The notes: generated from the sequence alone by a model not told the origin. A stretch of DNA of 64,000 bases from Pseudomonadota bacterium (GCA_963205495.1 CAUJIN010000045.1:1-64000); one strand, 5' to 3'; shown: positions 29,955 through 39,581, counted from the stretch's first letter. Translations and numbers: made by a program.

Positions 29955-31541
29955 ATGTACCTCGACTTCTACGGCCTGCGCGAAGCGCCTTTCTCGATCA
30001 CGCCCGATCCGCGCTTCGTCTTCCTGAGCGAGCGCCACCGCGACGCGCTGGCGCACCTGCTCTACGGCATCGGCCAGGGCGGCGGCGGCGGTTTCGTGCA
30101 GCTCACCGGCGAGGTGGGCACGGGAAAGACCACGCTGTGCCGGCTGCTGCTGGAGCAGCTGCCCGACAACGTGCGCGTGGCCTTGGTGCTCAATCCGCGC
30201 CTGACTCCGATCGAGCTGCTCCAGAGCATCGCCGAGGAGCTGAAGATCGACCTTCCCGGCCGGCGCGATTCGCTCAAGGCGCTGGTCGATGCGCTCAACG
30301 CCTTCCTGATCGACGCCTACGCCCGGGGCCTGCGCGTGGTGCTGATCGTGGACGAGGCGCAGAACCTCTCCAACGAGGCGCTGGAGCAGATCCGCCTGCT
30401 CACCAATCTGGAAACCGCCACCCAGAAACTGCTGCAGATCATCCTGCTGGGCCAGCCGGAGCTGCGCGGCATCGTGGCGCAGCCCGAGCTGCGCCAGCTC
30501 TCCCAGCGCATCACCGCGCGCTATCACCTGCTGCCGCTGGATGAGGCCGAGACCGAGGCCTACCTGCGGCATCGGCTGGCGGTGGCGGGCAGCGCGAAGT
30601 TTCCCTTCACCCGGCTTGCGGTGCGGCAACTGCATCGCCATTCCGGCGGCGTGCCGCGGCTGATCAACACCATCGCCGATCGCGCCCTGATGGCCGGCTA
30701 TGCCAAGGAGCAGGCGCAGGTCGGCGACTCGCTGGTGGACCTCGCGGCGCGCGAGGTGCTGGCCTCGCCGCTGCGGCGCTGGCGCGTTCCGCGTCTTGCC
30801 TGGCTGGCGCTGGTGCTGCTGGTCGCGCTGGTGGCGGCGGTGTGGCGCTGGCCGGCGCCATCCCGGGTCGTGCCACCACCTGCGGAAGTGGCGGTGGCAG
30901 CGGCGGCAGAGGACGAGCTTGCCGCCATCGAGGATCTGGCGGAACTAGACGAAGCCAGCCGCGAGCTGGCTTTCACCCGGCTGCTGGCACAGTGGAAGCT
31001 GCGCGCCGCCGAAGTCGATGTCGCCGCCGCGATGCGCTGCGCGCCGACGCTGGCGCCGGGCATTTTCTGCCTGCGCGGCAGCGGCAGCCTGTCCAAGCTC
31101 GATGCGCTGGGGCGGCCGGCGGTGCTGCGGCTGGATGCGAACGGGAATGAACGCTGGGCCGTGCTGCTGGGCGTTGGCCGCGAGCGCGTGCGTCTGGCGC
31201 TGGGCGGAAAGACGCTGGACGTGGCACGCGCCGATCTGGAGCGGCACTGGCTGGGCGAGTACTACGCGCTCTGGCGCGCGCCGGAGTTCCTGGCCGGTGT
31301 CACGCTGCGCCGCGGCGACAGCGGGCCGGGCGTGGAGTGGCTTCGCGGGCGGCTGGTCGAGGGCAAATACCTGCAGGCCGATCTCGACGGACCTGCGCTG
31401 TTCGATGTCGCGATCGAGGCCGGCGTCAGGGCGCTGCAGGGCGACACGGGACTCCTGCCCGACGGCATCGTCGGACCGGAGACACTGATGGCGGTCAGCG
31501 GCATCGGTCGCGACGCCCCGCGCCTGCGGCGCAGGCTTTGA
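29955..31541 (+). CDS. ExeA/GspA-like AAA ATPase with peptidoglycan-binding domain
   Basis: The 528-residue protein has an N-terminal AAA domain: 'YGLREAPFSITPDPRF' is the ExeA/GspA start, Walker A GEVGTGKTT about 50-58, Walker B 'VLIVDEAQNLS' about 131-141. A membrane helix lies at about 280-297, then a Glu/Ala linker and, at the C-terminus (about 440-520), a PG_binding_1 domain with 'LRRGDSGPGVEWLRGRL' and DGIVGPETLMAV. ExeA uses ATP and its periplasmic domain to place the type II secretion secretin in the cell wall, with ExeB/GspB as partner; the next gene encodes GspB. Start ATG 29955 is typical; an in-frame GTG lies 9 bases before. Confidence 0.9.
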   Translation: MYLDFYGLREAPFSITPDPRFVFLSERHRDALAHLLYGIGQGGGGGFVQLTGEVGTGKTTLCRLLLEQLPDNVRVALVLNPRLTPIELLQSIAEELKIDLPGRRDSLKALVDALNAFLIDAYARGLRVVLIVDEAQNLSNEALEQIRLLTNLETATQKLLQIILLGQPELRGIVAQPELRQLSQRITARYHLLPLDEAETEAYLRHRLAVAGSAKFPFTRLAVRQLHRHSGGVPRLINTIADRALMAGYAKEQAQVGDSLVDLAAREVLASPLRRWRVPRLAWLALVLLVALVAAVWRWPAPSRVVPPPAEVAVAAAAEDELAAIEDLAELDEASRELAFTRLLAQWKLRAAEVDVAAAMRCAPTLAPGIFCLRGSGSLSKLDALGRPAVLRLDANGNERWAVLLGVGRERVRLALGGKTLDVARADLERHWLGEYYALWRAPEFLAGVTLRRGDSGPGVEWLRGRLVEGKYLQADLDGPALFDVAIEAGVRALQGDTGLLPDGIVGPETLMAVSGIGRDAPRLRRRL

Positions 31542-31559
31542 CGGCAGAGGTTGCGCACG

Positions 31560-32294
31560 ATGTCCCTGATCCTCGAAGCCCTGAAGAAGTCCGAAGCCGA
31601 GCGCAGGCTCGGTCACGCGCCCGATCTCCTGACCCCTGCGCGCGCCGCGCCGCCGCGACGTCCGGCCTGGTTGGCGGGCTTTGCCCTTGGGCTGGCGCTG
31701 GCGCTGCTGGCCGTGGCGCTGGCGGCGTGGTGGTTCCGGCCCGCGCCGGCACCCTCGGGTGCGATCGCAGGACAGGAGGAGGCGCCCGACAGGATCGCGC
31801 CCGTGCCGGAAGGGCGCGCAGCGCAGGAGGCTCCTGTTCCGATCCGACGCAGCCCGCGCCCGCAGCGCATCGAATCCGTTCCGCCCACCGTGGCACCTGC
31901 CCCGGCCCCGCGCGAGGAAGCCTTCGCCGCCCGCGAGCGGGAGTCGATTGCGCTTCCGGCCGCTGACTCCCCCTTCACGCTGCCCTCCGAAGTGCCGCCC
32001 TCCGCGACGCCTGCCGCGAGTGCGACGCCCGCGCCCGAGCCAGCACCGGAGCCTGCGCTGGAGTCCTTGCCCACGCTGGCCTGGTTCACCGCCGCCGAGC
32101 GCGACGGGCTGCCGCCGCTGCGCCTTTCGATGCACGTCTACGACGCCAACCCGCAGGCGCGCTTCGCGCTGATCGACGGCCATCGCCTGCGTCAGGGCGA
32201 TACCGTGACCGATGGTCTGCAGCTTGCGGAAATCCGCCCCGACGGCGTCGTGCTCGACTGGCGTGGCCGGCGTTTCCTTTTGCCGCGACCCTGA
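31560..32294 (+). CDS. gspB: GspB-like general secretion pathway protein
   Basis: The 244-residue protein begins 'MSLILEALKKSEAERRLG', a conserved GspB/ExeB N-terminus. It has one membrane helix at about 36-58, a long Pro/Ala/Glu-rich periplasmic linker, and the C-terminal GspB domain at about 180-244 ('LRLSMHVYDANPQARFALI', then RLRQGDTV and a final Arg-Arg-Phe-Leu-Leu-Pro). It couples the ExeA ATPase to the secretin (GspD). ATG 31560 is chosen over TTG 31551 by the family start. The other gsp genes are not in the window. Confidence 0.88.
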   Translation: MSLILEALKKSEAERRLGHAPDLLTPARAAPPRRPAWLAGFALGLALALLAVALAAWWFRPAPAPSGAIAGQEEAPDRIAPVPEGRAAQEAPVPIRRSPRPQRIESVPPTVAPAPAPREEAFAARERESIALPAADSPFTLPSEVPPSATPAASATPAPEPAPEPALESLPTLAWFTAAERDGLPPLRLSMHVYDANPQARFALIDGHRLRQGDTVTDGLQLAEIRPDGVVLDWRGRRFLLPRP

Positions 32295-32312
32295 CTCCGG
32301 AGGTTTGCCCCC

Positions 32313-32996
32313 ATGTTCGTCCACGTTCCGTCCCGTCGCCGCGCCGCGCCGACCTGGGCCACGCCCCTGCTGGTGGTGGCCTGCATGGCGGTGTGGGTGT
32401 GGCTGGCGACCGGTGAACCGGCCGCGCGTGGGCCCTTCCTGCAGCGCTGGGGCACGGTGCCCGAAACGCTGTTTGCCGGCAGCGCGTTCCGGGACATGGT
32501 GGCCAGCGGCCGCGTGCTGACCCTGGTGTCGGCGGTCTTCGTGCATGCCGACTGGCTGCATCTGGTCGGCAACCTGCTGTTTCTGGTGATCTTCGGCGTG
32601 CCCTCGGAGCGGGCGCTGGGACCGTGGCGGCTGCTGGTGCTGTTCCTGGCCTGCGGTGCGCTGTCGAATCTGGCTGCGGCCTGGTCGCTCCAGCACACCC
32701 ACGCGGCCGTGATCGTGGGCGCGAGCGGAGCGATTTCCGGGGTGATCGGTGCCTACCTGGCGCTGTTTCCGCGCGCGCACCTGGGTTTCGTCGTGCCGCT
32801 CGGATTGTTCCTGGAGTTCGTGCGCACCCCCGCGCCGCTGCTGATCGCGATCTGGGCGCTCCTGCAGCTGGGCTTCGTCTGGGTCGGGCCGGCCTTCGGC
32901 GCGGTGGCGTGGTGGGCGCACCTCACCGGCTTTGCGGTGGGCATGGTGATGGCGTTGCTGTGGCGCCCGGCGGTGGCCCGGCGGCTGCGGCGCTGA
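32313..32996 (+). CDS. Rhomboid family intramembrane serine protease
   Basis: This 227-residue membrane protease has about six helices. The catalytic Ser138 is in GASGAISG and His203 in 'WWAHLTGF'; 'FVHADWLHLVGNLLF' provides the conserved His/Asn that stabilise the transition state. Rhomboids cleave substrates inside the membrane. It lies 18 bases after gspB, so it may be in the same transcript and act on a secretion-related substrate; a rhombosortase role (cleaving GlyGly-CTERM tails) is possible but the sequence does not show it. Confidence 0.9.
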   Translation: MFVHVPSRRRAAPTWATPLLVVACMAVWVWLATGEPAARGPFLQRWGTVPETLFAGSAFRDMVASGRVLTLVSAVFVHADWLHLVGNLLFLVIFGVPSERALGPWRLLVLFLACGALSNLAAAWSLQHTHAAVIVGASGAISGVIGAYLALFPRAHLGFVVPLGLFLEFVRTPAPLLIAIWALLQLGFVWVGPAFGAVAWWAHLTGFAVGMVMALLWRPAVARRLRR

Positions 32997-33017
32997 GGTT
33001 CCCGGTACGCCTGCCGA

Positions 33018-33047
33018 TTGAGCCTCATCGGGCTGCTGCGCTAGTCT
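33018..33047 (+). promoter_or_regulatory. Possible promoter of the leuS operon
   Basis: TTGAGC (33018-33023), an 18-base spacer and TAGTCT (33042-33047) lie 28 bases before the ATG at 33076. The match is moderate. Confidence 0.4.
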
Positions 33048-33075
33048 GGCGCATTGCCTTTCCGTGCCCGCGACC

Positions 33076-35793
33076 ATGCAAGAGACGTATGACCCGAAAG
33101 CGGTGGAAGCCGCCACGCAGCGATTCTGGAACGCTACCCGCGCCTACGAGGTGAAGGAGGATACGGGCAGGCCCAAGTATTTCTGCCTCTCGATGCTGCC
33201 CTATCCCTCGGGCGCGCTGCACATGGGGCACGTGCGCAACTACACGATCGGCGACGTCATCAGCCGCTTCAAGCGCATGACCGGCCACAACGTGCTGCAG
33301 CCGATGGGCTGGGACGCCTTCGGCCTGCCGGCGGAGAACGCCGCGATCAAGAACCGCACCGCACCGGCCAAGTGGACCTACGCCAACATCGACCACATGC
33401 GCAGCCAGCTTCAGGCGCTGGGCTATGCGATCGACTGGTCGCGCGAATTCGCCACCTGCCGCCCGGACTACTACGTCCACGAGCAGCGCATGTTCACGCG
33501 GCTGTTCGAGAAGGGTCTGGTGTACCGCAAGATGAGCGTGGTCAACTGGGACCCGGTGGACCAGACCGTTCTCGCCAACGAACAGGTGGTGGACGGACGC
33601 GGCTGGCGCTCGGGCGCGCTGGTGGAAAAGCGCGAGATCCCGCAGTGGTTCCTCAAGATCACCGATTACGCCCAGGAGCTGCTCGACGGGCTCGACGCCC
33701 TGCCGGGCTGGCCGGAGGCGGTCAAGACCATGCAGCGCAACTGGATCGGGCGTTCGGAAGGTCTGGAAATCGCCTTCCGGCTGGAGGATTCGGACGAATC
33801 GCTGCGCGTCTTCACCACCCGCCCCGACACCCTGAGGGGCGTGACCTTCCTTTCCGTCGCGGCCGAACATCCGATCGCGCTGGCAGCGGCCGAAGGCTAT
33901 GACGATCTGCGCCGGTTCATCGAAGAATGCCGCCGCGGCGGCACCGCCGCGGCCGATCTGGAAACCCAGGACAAGCGCGGCGTGTTCACCGGCCGCTACG
34001 CCATCCACCCGGTCACCGGCGCGCGCGTTCCGATCTGGGCCGCCAATTTCGTGCTGATGGGCTATGGCACCGGCGCGGTGATGGCGGTGCCCGGCCACGA
34101 CGAGCGCGACTGGGAGTTCGCGCAGAAGTACGACCTGCCGATCCGCATGGTGATCGTGAGCGAGGCGGTGGCGCAGGCCATCGCCGAGGTGCAGCGCGAC
34201 GTGCAGCACCACGAGGATCCGATGGAGGCCGCGCTGGGCGAGTCGGCGCAGGTGGATGTCTACGAGGCTTCCGAAGCGGTGCGCGTGATCGAGGAATTCG
34301 AGCGCGGAATCCTGGAGGAGGGCGCCTGCGTCGAGCGCGGCATCCTGGTCAACTCCGGGGAATACGACGGAATGGATTTCGACGCCGCGTTCGATGCGCT
34401 GGCGCAGCGTTTCGAGCGCGAGGGCACGGGCGAGCGCAAGGTCAACTTCCGCCTGCGCGACTGGGGCGTCTCGCGCCAGCGCTACTGGGGCTGCCCGATC
34501 CCGATGATCCGCTGCGAGCGCTGCGGCGATGTGCCGGTGCCCGAGGACCAGCTTCCGGTGGTGCTGCCCGAAGACGTGGCGTTTTCCGGGGTGCGTTCGC
34601 CGATCAAGGAGGATGCCGACTGGCGCAGGGTCGCCTGCCCCGGGTGCGGCGGCGCGGCCGAGCGCGAAACCGACACCTTCGACACCTTCATGGAGTCGAG
34701 CTGGTACTACGCCCGCTACACCTCGCCCGGGGCGACCGACATGGTGGACGAGCGCGCGCGCTACTGGCTACCGGTGGACCAGTACATCGGCGGCATCGAA
34801 CACGCGATCATGCACCTGATGTATTTCCGCTTCTACCACAAGCTCCTGCGGGATGCGGGCATGGTGGACGGTGACGAGCCGGCGACCAACCTCCTGTGCC
34901 AGGGCATGGTGATCGCCGACACCTTCTACCGCGAGAACGCCGACGGTTCGAAGGAATGGTTCAACCCGTCCGATGTCACCGTGCAGCGCGACGAAAAGGG
35001 ACGCAGCGTGGGCGCGACGCTGGATTCCGACGGCCGGCCGGTGGCGATCGGCGGCGTCGAGAAGATGTCCAAGTCCAAGAACAACGGCGTCGATCCGCAG
35101 TCGATGATCGACAAGTACGGCGCCGACACGGTGCGGCTGTTCTCGATGTTCGCCTCGCCCCCCGATCTCTCGCTGGAGTGGAACGAGGCCGGCGTGGAGG
35201 GCATGAGCCGCTTCCTGCGCCGGCTGTGGACGCAGGTGGCGCGGCACATGGCCGACGGCCCGGTCGCGGCGCTCGAAGCCGCCTCGCTCACGCCGGCGCA
35301 GAAGACCCTGCGCCGCCAGTTGCACGAAACCATCCAGAAAGTGACCGACGACTACGGCCGGCGCCTCTCGTTCAACACCGCCATCGCCGCGGTGATGGAG
35401 CTGCTCAACGCGCTGGCGAAGTTCGACGACGCTTCTCCCAACGGCCGCGCGCTGCGGCACGAGACGCTGCGCACCGTGGTCCTGCTGCTCAATCCGATCA
35501 CCCCGCACGTTTCCTTCTCGCTGTGGCAGGCGCTGGGCGAGGCGCAGGCGCTGATCGATGAAGTGCCGTTCCCGCAGGCCGATCCGGCCGCGCTGGTGCG
35601 CGAGGCGCTGACCCTCGCGGTGCAGGTCAACGGCAAGCTGCGCGGCACAATCGAAGTGGCGGCCAGCGCCACCCGCGAGGAAGCGCAGGCCATCGCGCTG
35701 GCCGATCCGGGCGTGGCAGCCTTCCTTTCCGGCAAGACGATCGCCAAGGTGATCGTGGTGCCGGGCAAGATCGTCAACATCGTCGCCAACTGA
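33076..35793 (+). CDS. leuS: Leucyl-tRNA synthetase
   Basis: The 905-residue class I synthetase charges tRNA-Leu and edits mistakes with its CP1 domain. The HIGH motif is visible in PSGALHMGH (about 42-50), KMSKS in KMSKSKNN (about 663-670), and the editing-domain threonine-rich strand in '[10 protein letters not shown]'. It is about 45 residues longer than E. coli LeuS; the extra length sits at roughly residues 356-421, between '[11 protein letters not shown]' and '[13 protein letters not shown]' in the editing domain. ATG 33076 is chosen over GTG 33064. Its start follows a weak promoter and it heads the leuS/GST/lptE/holA/nadD run. Confidence 0.97.
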   Translation: MQETYDPKAVEAATQRFWNATRAYEVKEDTGRPKYFCLSMLPYPSGALHMGHVRNYTIGDVISRFKRMTGHNVLQPMGWDAFGLPAENAAIKNRTAPAKWTYANIDHMRSQLQALGYAIDWSREFATCRPDYYVHEQRMFTRLFEKGLVYRKMSVVNWDPVDQTVLANEQVVDGRGWRSGALVEKREIPQWFLKITDYAQELLDGLDALPGWPEAVKTMQRNWIGRSEGLEIAFRLEDSDESLRVFTTRPDTLRGVTFLSVAAEHPIALAAAEGYDDLRRFIEECRRGGTAAADLETQDKRGVFTGRYAIHPVTGARVPIWAANFVLMGYGTGAVMAVPGHDERDWEFAQKYDLPIRMVIVSEAVAQAIAEVQRDVQHHEDPMEAALGESAQVDVYEASEAVRVIEEFERGILEEGACVERGILVNSGEYDGMDFDAAFDALAQRFEREGTGERKVNFRLRDWGVSRQRYWGCPIPMIRCERCGDVPVPEDQLPVVLPEDVAFSGVRSPIKEDADWRRVACPGCGGAAERETDTFDTFMESSWYYARYTSPGATDMVDERARYWLPVDQYIGGIEHAIMHLMYFRFYHKLLRDAGMVDGDEPATNLLCQGMVIADTFYRENADGSKEWFNPSDVTVQRDEKGRSVGATLDSDGRPVAIGGVEKMSKSKNNGVDPQSMIDKYGADTVRLFSMFASPPDLSLEWNEAGVEGMSRFLRRLWTQVARHMADGPVAALEAASLTPAQKTLRRQLHETIQKVTDDYGRRLSFNTAIAAVMELLNALAKFDDASPNGRALRHETLRTVVLLLNPITPHVSFSLWQALGEAQALIDEVPFPQADPAALVREALTLAVQVNGKLRGTIEVAASATREEAQAIALADPGVAAFLSGKTIAKVIVVPGKIVNIVAN

Positions 35794-35805
35794 GGCGGGA
35801 AACGG

Positions 35806-36465
35806 ATGCCGACCATGCTGCCCACGCTCAGGACCGACACGCCGCTGCTGTACGTCGCGCCGCTGTCCGGCTATGCCTACAAAGTGGCGCTCGCGCTCCG
35901 CCTGCTCGGGATGCCCCACGCGCTGCGCACGGTCGATCTGTCCGTGCCGCGCGCGCAGCGCCCGCAAGCGTTCCGCACCGTGGCGCGTTTCGACGAGGTG
36001 CCGGTGCTGCTGATCGACGGGCTGGCGCTGTGCCAGTCCAACGCCATCCTGGAATACCTGGCGCGTCGCCAGAGCGCGCTGCACGAAGGCGACGAGAGCC
36101 AGCGCCTGAAGGTGCGCGAATGGCTGGCCTGGGAGGGCGAGCAGATCGGGCTCAACCTCGCCCACGCCTGTTCGGCGCGGCAGTTCGGCAGGCACCCTTC
36201 GGCCGTGGTCGAGTGGTACGACGCGCGTGTGGCCGCCAACCTCGCGCGGCTGGCCCAGGTGCTGGAGGATCGCCCCTTCCTCGTGGGCGAGCTTCCCACC
36301 GTCGCGGACGTGGCCTGCTATGCCTGGCTGCCCTACGCAAGGGCGCAGGGGCTGTTCGAGCCGCTGCCGCCGGCCGTGGCGGCGTGGGTCGCTCGCATCG
36401 CTGCGCTGCCCGGTTACTCCGATCCGGAGACGATCTTCGCCGGAGCTGCGCCATGCGCCGACTGA
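35806..36465 (+). CDS. Glutathione S-transferase family protein
   Basis: The 219-residue protein has a thioredoxin-like N-terminal domain (about 10-85, with 'VPVLLIDGLALCQSNAILEYL', the glutathione gamma-Glu binding Ser-Asn loop) and an all-helical C-terminal domain with 'LVGELPTVADVACYAWL'. It conjugates or reduces small electrophiles with glutathione; substrates cannot be read. Start ATG 35806 is followed by ATG 35815, also possible. It lies 12 bases after leuS and overlaps lptE by 13 bases. Confidence 0.88.
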   Translation: MPTMLPTLRTDTPLLYVAPLSGYAYKVALALRLLGMPHALRTVDLSVPRAQRPQAFRTVARFDEVPVLLIDGLALCQSNAILEYLARRQSALHEGDESQRLKVREWLAWEGEQIGLNLAHACSARQFGRHPSAVVEWYDARVAANLARLAQVLEDRPFLVGELPTVADVACYAWLPYARAQGLFEPLPPAVAAWVARIAALPGYSDPETIFAGAAPCAD

Positions 36466-36950
36466 TGCTTATCCTGCTTTTCCTGGGCGCGCTGCTGCAG
36501 GCCTCCTGCGGATTCCGGCTGCGCGGGGAGATTTCCCTGCCGCCCGAGCTGCAAAGCCTGCGGGTGCAGGTGGCCGATCCCTTCTCGCCGCTGCAGCGCA
36601 ATCTCGAACAGGCGCTGGCGCGCGCCGGTGCGCGCGAACCTGTGGGCAAGGAGCGTGCCGCGCTGCTGCGCATCGGCAGCAACCGGATCACGCGCATGCC
36701 GCTGTCGGTCGGTCGGACCGGTCGCGTGCAGGAATACAGCATGCGCTACGAGGTCAGGATGGAGCTGGTCGATGCCGCTGGCCGGGTCGTGGTGCCCGAG
36801 CAGGAGGTCGCGCTGGAGCGCAGCTACCAGTTCGAGACGCTGCGCGCCCAGGGCACGCCCGGCGAGGAGGAGGTGGTGCGCGCCGAGTTGGAACGCGACA
36901 TGACCCAGGCCATCCTGCGGCGCATCCGGGCCGCGTTTTCCGGCACCTGA
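36453..36950 (+). CDS. lptE: LPS-assembly lipoprotein LptE
   Basis: The 165-residue protein sits in the outer membrane inside the LptD barrel and delivers lipopolysaccharide to the surface. It has a lipoprotein signal with Cys19 ('ALLQASCGFRLRG'; the -3 residue is Gln, a weak lipobox), and the Gly-Phe-x-Leu-Arg-Gly motif after the cysteine is typical of LptE. The start overlaps the GST gene, and the stop TGA overlaps the holA ATG (TGATG, 36948-36952). This lptE-holA order follows leuS as in most gammaproteobacteria. Confidence 0.92.
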   Translation: MRRLMLILLFLGALLQASCGFRLRGEISLPPELQSLRVQVADPFSPLQRNLEQALARAGAREPVGKERAALLRIGSNRITRMPLSVGRTGRVQEYSMRYEVRMELVDAAGRVVVPEQEVALERSYQFETLRAQGTPGEEEVVRAELERDMTQAILRRIRAAFSGT

Positions 36951-37969
36951 TGCCGCTCTCCCCGGCCCAGTTCGAACAGCGTCTGGCGCGCGATGCGCTG
37001 CCCGCCGTGCTGCTGCTGGCGAGCGGCGAGCCGCTGCTCCTGCTGGAGGCCGGCGACGCCGTGCGCCGGCGTGCGCGCGAAGCCGGCCATGTCGAGCGCA
37101 CGGTGTTCGACGTCGATGCGAACTTTGACTGGAGCGAGCTGGACGTGGCGCTGTCCAGCCTGTCGCTGTTCGCCTCGCAGCGCCTGATCGAGGTCCGCCT
37201 TCCCACCGGCAAGCCCGGCAAGGAGGGCGGCGAGGCGCTGGCCCGGCTGGCCAGGACGCCGGCGCCGGACGTCCTGCTCCTGGTGCAGGCGGCGCAGTGG
37301 AGCCGGGCGCACGAAACCGCCTGGGTGAAGGAGATCGACCGTGCCGGCTGGTTCGTGCCGATGTGGCCGGTCAAGCCGGGTGAACTTCCCGCGTGGATCT
37401 CGCGGCGGCTTGCGGCTCGCGGGCTGCGCGCCGACGCCGGCGCGGTGGCGATCCTGGCCGAATGCTGCGAAGGCAACCTGCTCGCCGCCGCGCAGGAAAT
37501 CGACAAGCTCGCCCTGCTGCATCCGGGCGGCAGCTTCGACGCCGCGGTCCTCGGCCAGCTGGTGGCCGAAAACTCCCGCCACGACGTGTTCGGTTTGGTC
37601 GATGCCGCGCTCGCCGGCGAGCTTGCGCACGCGCTGCGCATCCTGCAGGGGCTGCGCGGCGAGGGTGCGCAGGTGCCGGCGCTGCTGGCGTGGGTGGCCT
37701 CGCAGGCATCGATCCTCGCGCGCCTGGCGGGCGCGCAGGCGCGCGGCGAGAATCTTTCCGCGGCGATGCAGGCGGCCGGCCTGTGGCAGAGCAAGGAGCA
37801 GGCGTTCCGACGCGCGCTGGCGCGCGGCAAGCCTGCCGATTTCGAGCGCCTGCAGGCGACCTGCGCGCGCCTGGACCGCATCTCCAAGGGGCGCGAGATC
37901 GGCGATCCCTGGGTCGCGATGGAGCGGGTGGTGGTGGCCATCGCCGCGCCCGGCGCGCTGCCGGCGTGA
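36950..37969 (+). CDS. holA: DNA polymerase III subunit delta
   Basis: The 339-residue protein opens the beta clamp as part of the clamp-loader complex. It begins 'MPLSPAQFEQRLARDALPAV' and has a domain I region with 'LASGEPLLLLEAGDAVR' and the conserved 'VWSR-' type strand reading LVQAAQWSRAHETAW, then the helical C-terminal domain ('SKEQAFRRALARG'). Family recognition rests on length, position after lptE and these blocks. Translation is coupled to lptE (TGATG) and to nadD (GTGA overlap at 37966-37969). Confidence 0.92.
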   Translation: MPLSPAQFEQRLARDALPAVLLLASGEPLLLLEAGDAVRRRAREAGHVERTVFDVDANFDWSELDVALSSLSLFASQRLIEVRLPTGKPGKEGGEALARLARTPAPDVLLLVQAAQWSRAHETAWVKEIDRAGWFVPMWPVKPGELPAWISRRLAARGLRADAGAVAILAECCEGNLLAAAQEIDKLALLHPGGSFDAAVLGQLVAENSRHDVFGLVDAALAGELAHALRILQGLRGEGAQVPALLAWVASQASILARLAGAQARGENLSAAMQAAGLWQSKEQAFRRALARGKPADFERLQATCARLDRISKGREIGDPWVAMERVVVAIAAPGALPA

Positions 37970-38634
37970 CGCGCGCCGTGACGCTGCACGCGATCTACGG
38001 CGGGGCCTTCGATCCGGTTCATCTGGGCCACCTTGCCGTGGCCCGCGCAGTGCGGGACGCGCTCGACGCGACCGTGGCGCTGGTGCCTACCGGCGACCCG
38101 CCGCACCGCGCGCCGGCGCGGGCGGGTGCCGGCGACCGCCTCGCCATGTGCGAGCTGGCGCTGCGCGGCGAGCGCGATCTGTGCGTGGACGCGCGTGAAC
38201 TGCGCCGGCGCGGGCCGAGCTACAGCATCGACACCCTTGCCGAACTGCGCGCCGAACGCGGCGCGGACGCGGCGCTGGCGATGGTGCTCGGAGACGACGC
38301 CTTTGCCGGCCTCGCCGGCTGGGAGCGCTGGACCGGGCTGTTCGAGCTGGCGCACATCGTGGTGGCGAGCCGGCCGCAGCACGCCCGCATTCCTGCGGTG
38401 CTGGCCGAGGCGGTGGCGCCTCGCCTGACGACGAACGCTGCCGACTTGCACGAGGCGCCGGCGGGCCGGGTGCTGCGGCTGGAAATCGCGCCGCACCCGC
38501 AGTCGTCCAGCCAGATCCGGGCACGCTGCGCGGCCGGGGAAACGCTGGCGCGCTGGGTGCCCGCGGCCGTTGCGGACTACCTCGCCGCGCGCGGGCTGTA
38601 CCGAGACGAGGCCACGGCGACGAACGGCGTATAA
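37966..38634 (+). CDS. nadD: Nicotinate-nucleotide adenylyltransferase
   Basis: The 222-residue enzyme makes deamido-NAD from nicotinate mononucleotide and ATP. The nucleotidyltransferase motif GGAFDPVHLGHL (HxGH) is at about residues 12-23, and 'SSSQIR' (about 180-185) corresponds to the ISSTxIR motif. Two GTG starts are possible: 37966, coupled to the holA stop by GTGA overlap, and 37978, four codons later. The first is used. The stop TAA lies inside a perfect -10 hexamer at 38630-38635. Confidence 0.93.
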   Translation: MTRAVTLHAIYGGAFDPVHLGHLAVARAVRDALDATVALVPTGDPPHRAPARAGAGDRLAMCELALRGERDLCVDARELRRRGPSYSIDTLAELRAERGADAALAMVLGDDAFAGLAGWERWTGLFELAHIVVASRPQHARIPAVLAEAVAPRLTTNAADLHEAPAGRVLRLEIAPHPQSSSQIRARCAAGETLARWVPAAVADYLAARGLYRDEATATNGV

Positions 38635-38635
38635 T
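38630..38635 (+). promoter_or_regulatory. Candidate -10 box (TATAAT) for rsfS-rlmH
   Basis: A perfect TATAAT overlaps the last codons of nadD, about 32 bases before the rsfS start at 38667. The -35 position (38607-38612, CGAGGC) is poor, so this may be a weak internal promoter. Confidence 0.4.
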
Positions 38636-38666
38636 CTGCCCAATTCTTCGCGCCAAGGCCCATCGA

Positions 38667-39053
38667 TTGTCCGCATCCTCCGCCGCTCCATCCCCCGAGC
38701 CGCTGCTGCGCGTGATCCGCGCCGCGCTGGAAAACCTCAAGGCCATCGATGTGCGGGAAATCGACGTGCGCGGCAGGAGCGGCGTCACCGATTTCATGGT
38801 GATCGCTTCGGGCACTTCCACCCGCCACGTCAAATCCATCGCCGACGAAGTCCAGCGCCGCGCCCGGCAGGATGGCTTCGCACCGATCGGTGTGGAAGGC
38901 GAGCGTGAAGCCGAATGGGTGCTGGTCGACCTGGGCGACGCGGTGGTCCACGTCATGCTGCCGCGGATGCGCGAGCTGTACCTGCTCGAACGGCTGTGGG
39001 GCGATGACCGGCGCGCGCCGTCGCAGGACGTCGCGCGCCCCGCGTCCGCCTGA
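38667..39053 (+). CDS. rsfS: Ribosome silencing factor
   Basis: The 128-residue protein binds uL14 and keeps ribosomal subunits apart under starvation. Family blocks 'VTDFMVIASGTSTRHVKSIA' and 'EWVLVDLGDAVVHVMLPRMR' are intact. The start is read as TTG 38667, since no in-frame ATG precedes the domain; a GTG at about 38712 would give a shorter protein of usual length. It lies between nadD and rlmH, the common gammaproteobacterial order. Confidence 0.93.
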   Translation: MSASSAAPSPEPLLRVIRAALENLKAIDVREIDVRGRSGVTDFMVIASGTSTRHVKSIADEVQRRARQDGFAPIGVEGEREAEWVLVDLGDAVVHVMLPRMRELYLLERLWGDDRRAPSQDVARPASA

Positions 39054-39071
39054 ACGGGTTTCGGTACAAGC

Positions 39072-39542
39072 ATGAAGGCGCGCCTGATCGCGGTGGGTGA
39101 CGCCGCCCCGGGCTGGGTTGACGAAGGCTTTTCCGAATACCGCAAGCGGCTTTCACGCTGGCTGCCGCTGGAACTGGTCGAAATCGTCCCCGGCCTGCGC
39201 GGCAAGGGGCGCGATCTGCGTCGCGCCATGCAGGAAGAAGGCGCGCGCGTGCTGGCGGCGGTTCCCAAGGGCACGCGCGCGGTGCTGCTCGACGGCTCCG
39301 GCCGCGCCTACCGGTCCGAAGACCTGGCCGCGCGCCTGGAGCACTGGCGCGCGGCGGGTCAGGACCTGGCCTTCCTCATCGGCGGGCCGGAAGGCCACGC
39401 GCCCGAGGTGCGCGCCGCGGCGTCCGAATCCTGGGCGCTGGGCCCGGCCACGCTGCCGCACATGCTGGTGCGCCTGATCGTCGCCGAGCAGCTCTATCGC
39501 GCTTCGAGCATCCTCGCCAACCACCCTTACCACCGCGCCTGA
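39072..39542 (+). CDS. rlmH: 23S rRNA pseudouridine-1915 N3-methyltransferase
   Basis: The 156-residue SPOUT-class methyltransferase modifies pseudouridine 1915 in helix 69 of 23S rRNA. The S-adenosylmethionine knot is seen in 'LAFLIGGPEGHAPEVRAAAS' and the end 'HMLVRLIVAEQLYRASSILA' is near-invariant; it finishes NHPYHRA. Start ATG 39072 follows rsfS by 18 bases. It is convergent with metB, 39 bases apart, where a GC palindrome (GGCCGCC/GGCGGCC) without a T run lies. Confidence 0.96.
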   Translation: MKARLIAVGDAAPGWVDEGFSEYRKRLSRWLPLELVEIVPGLRGKGRDLRRAMQEEGARVLAAVPKGTRAVLLDGSGRAYRSEDLAARLEHWRAAGQDLAFLIGGPEGHAPEVRAAASESWALGPATLPHMLVRLIVAEQLYRASSILANHPYHRA

Positions 39543-39581
39543 TCCGCACCCGGCCGCCGCGGCGGCCAGGCGCGCAAGGCT

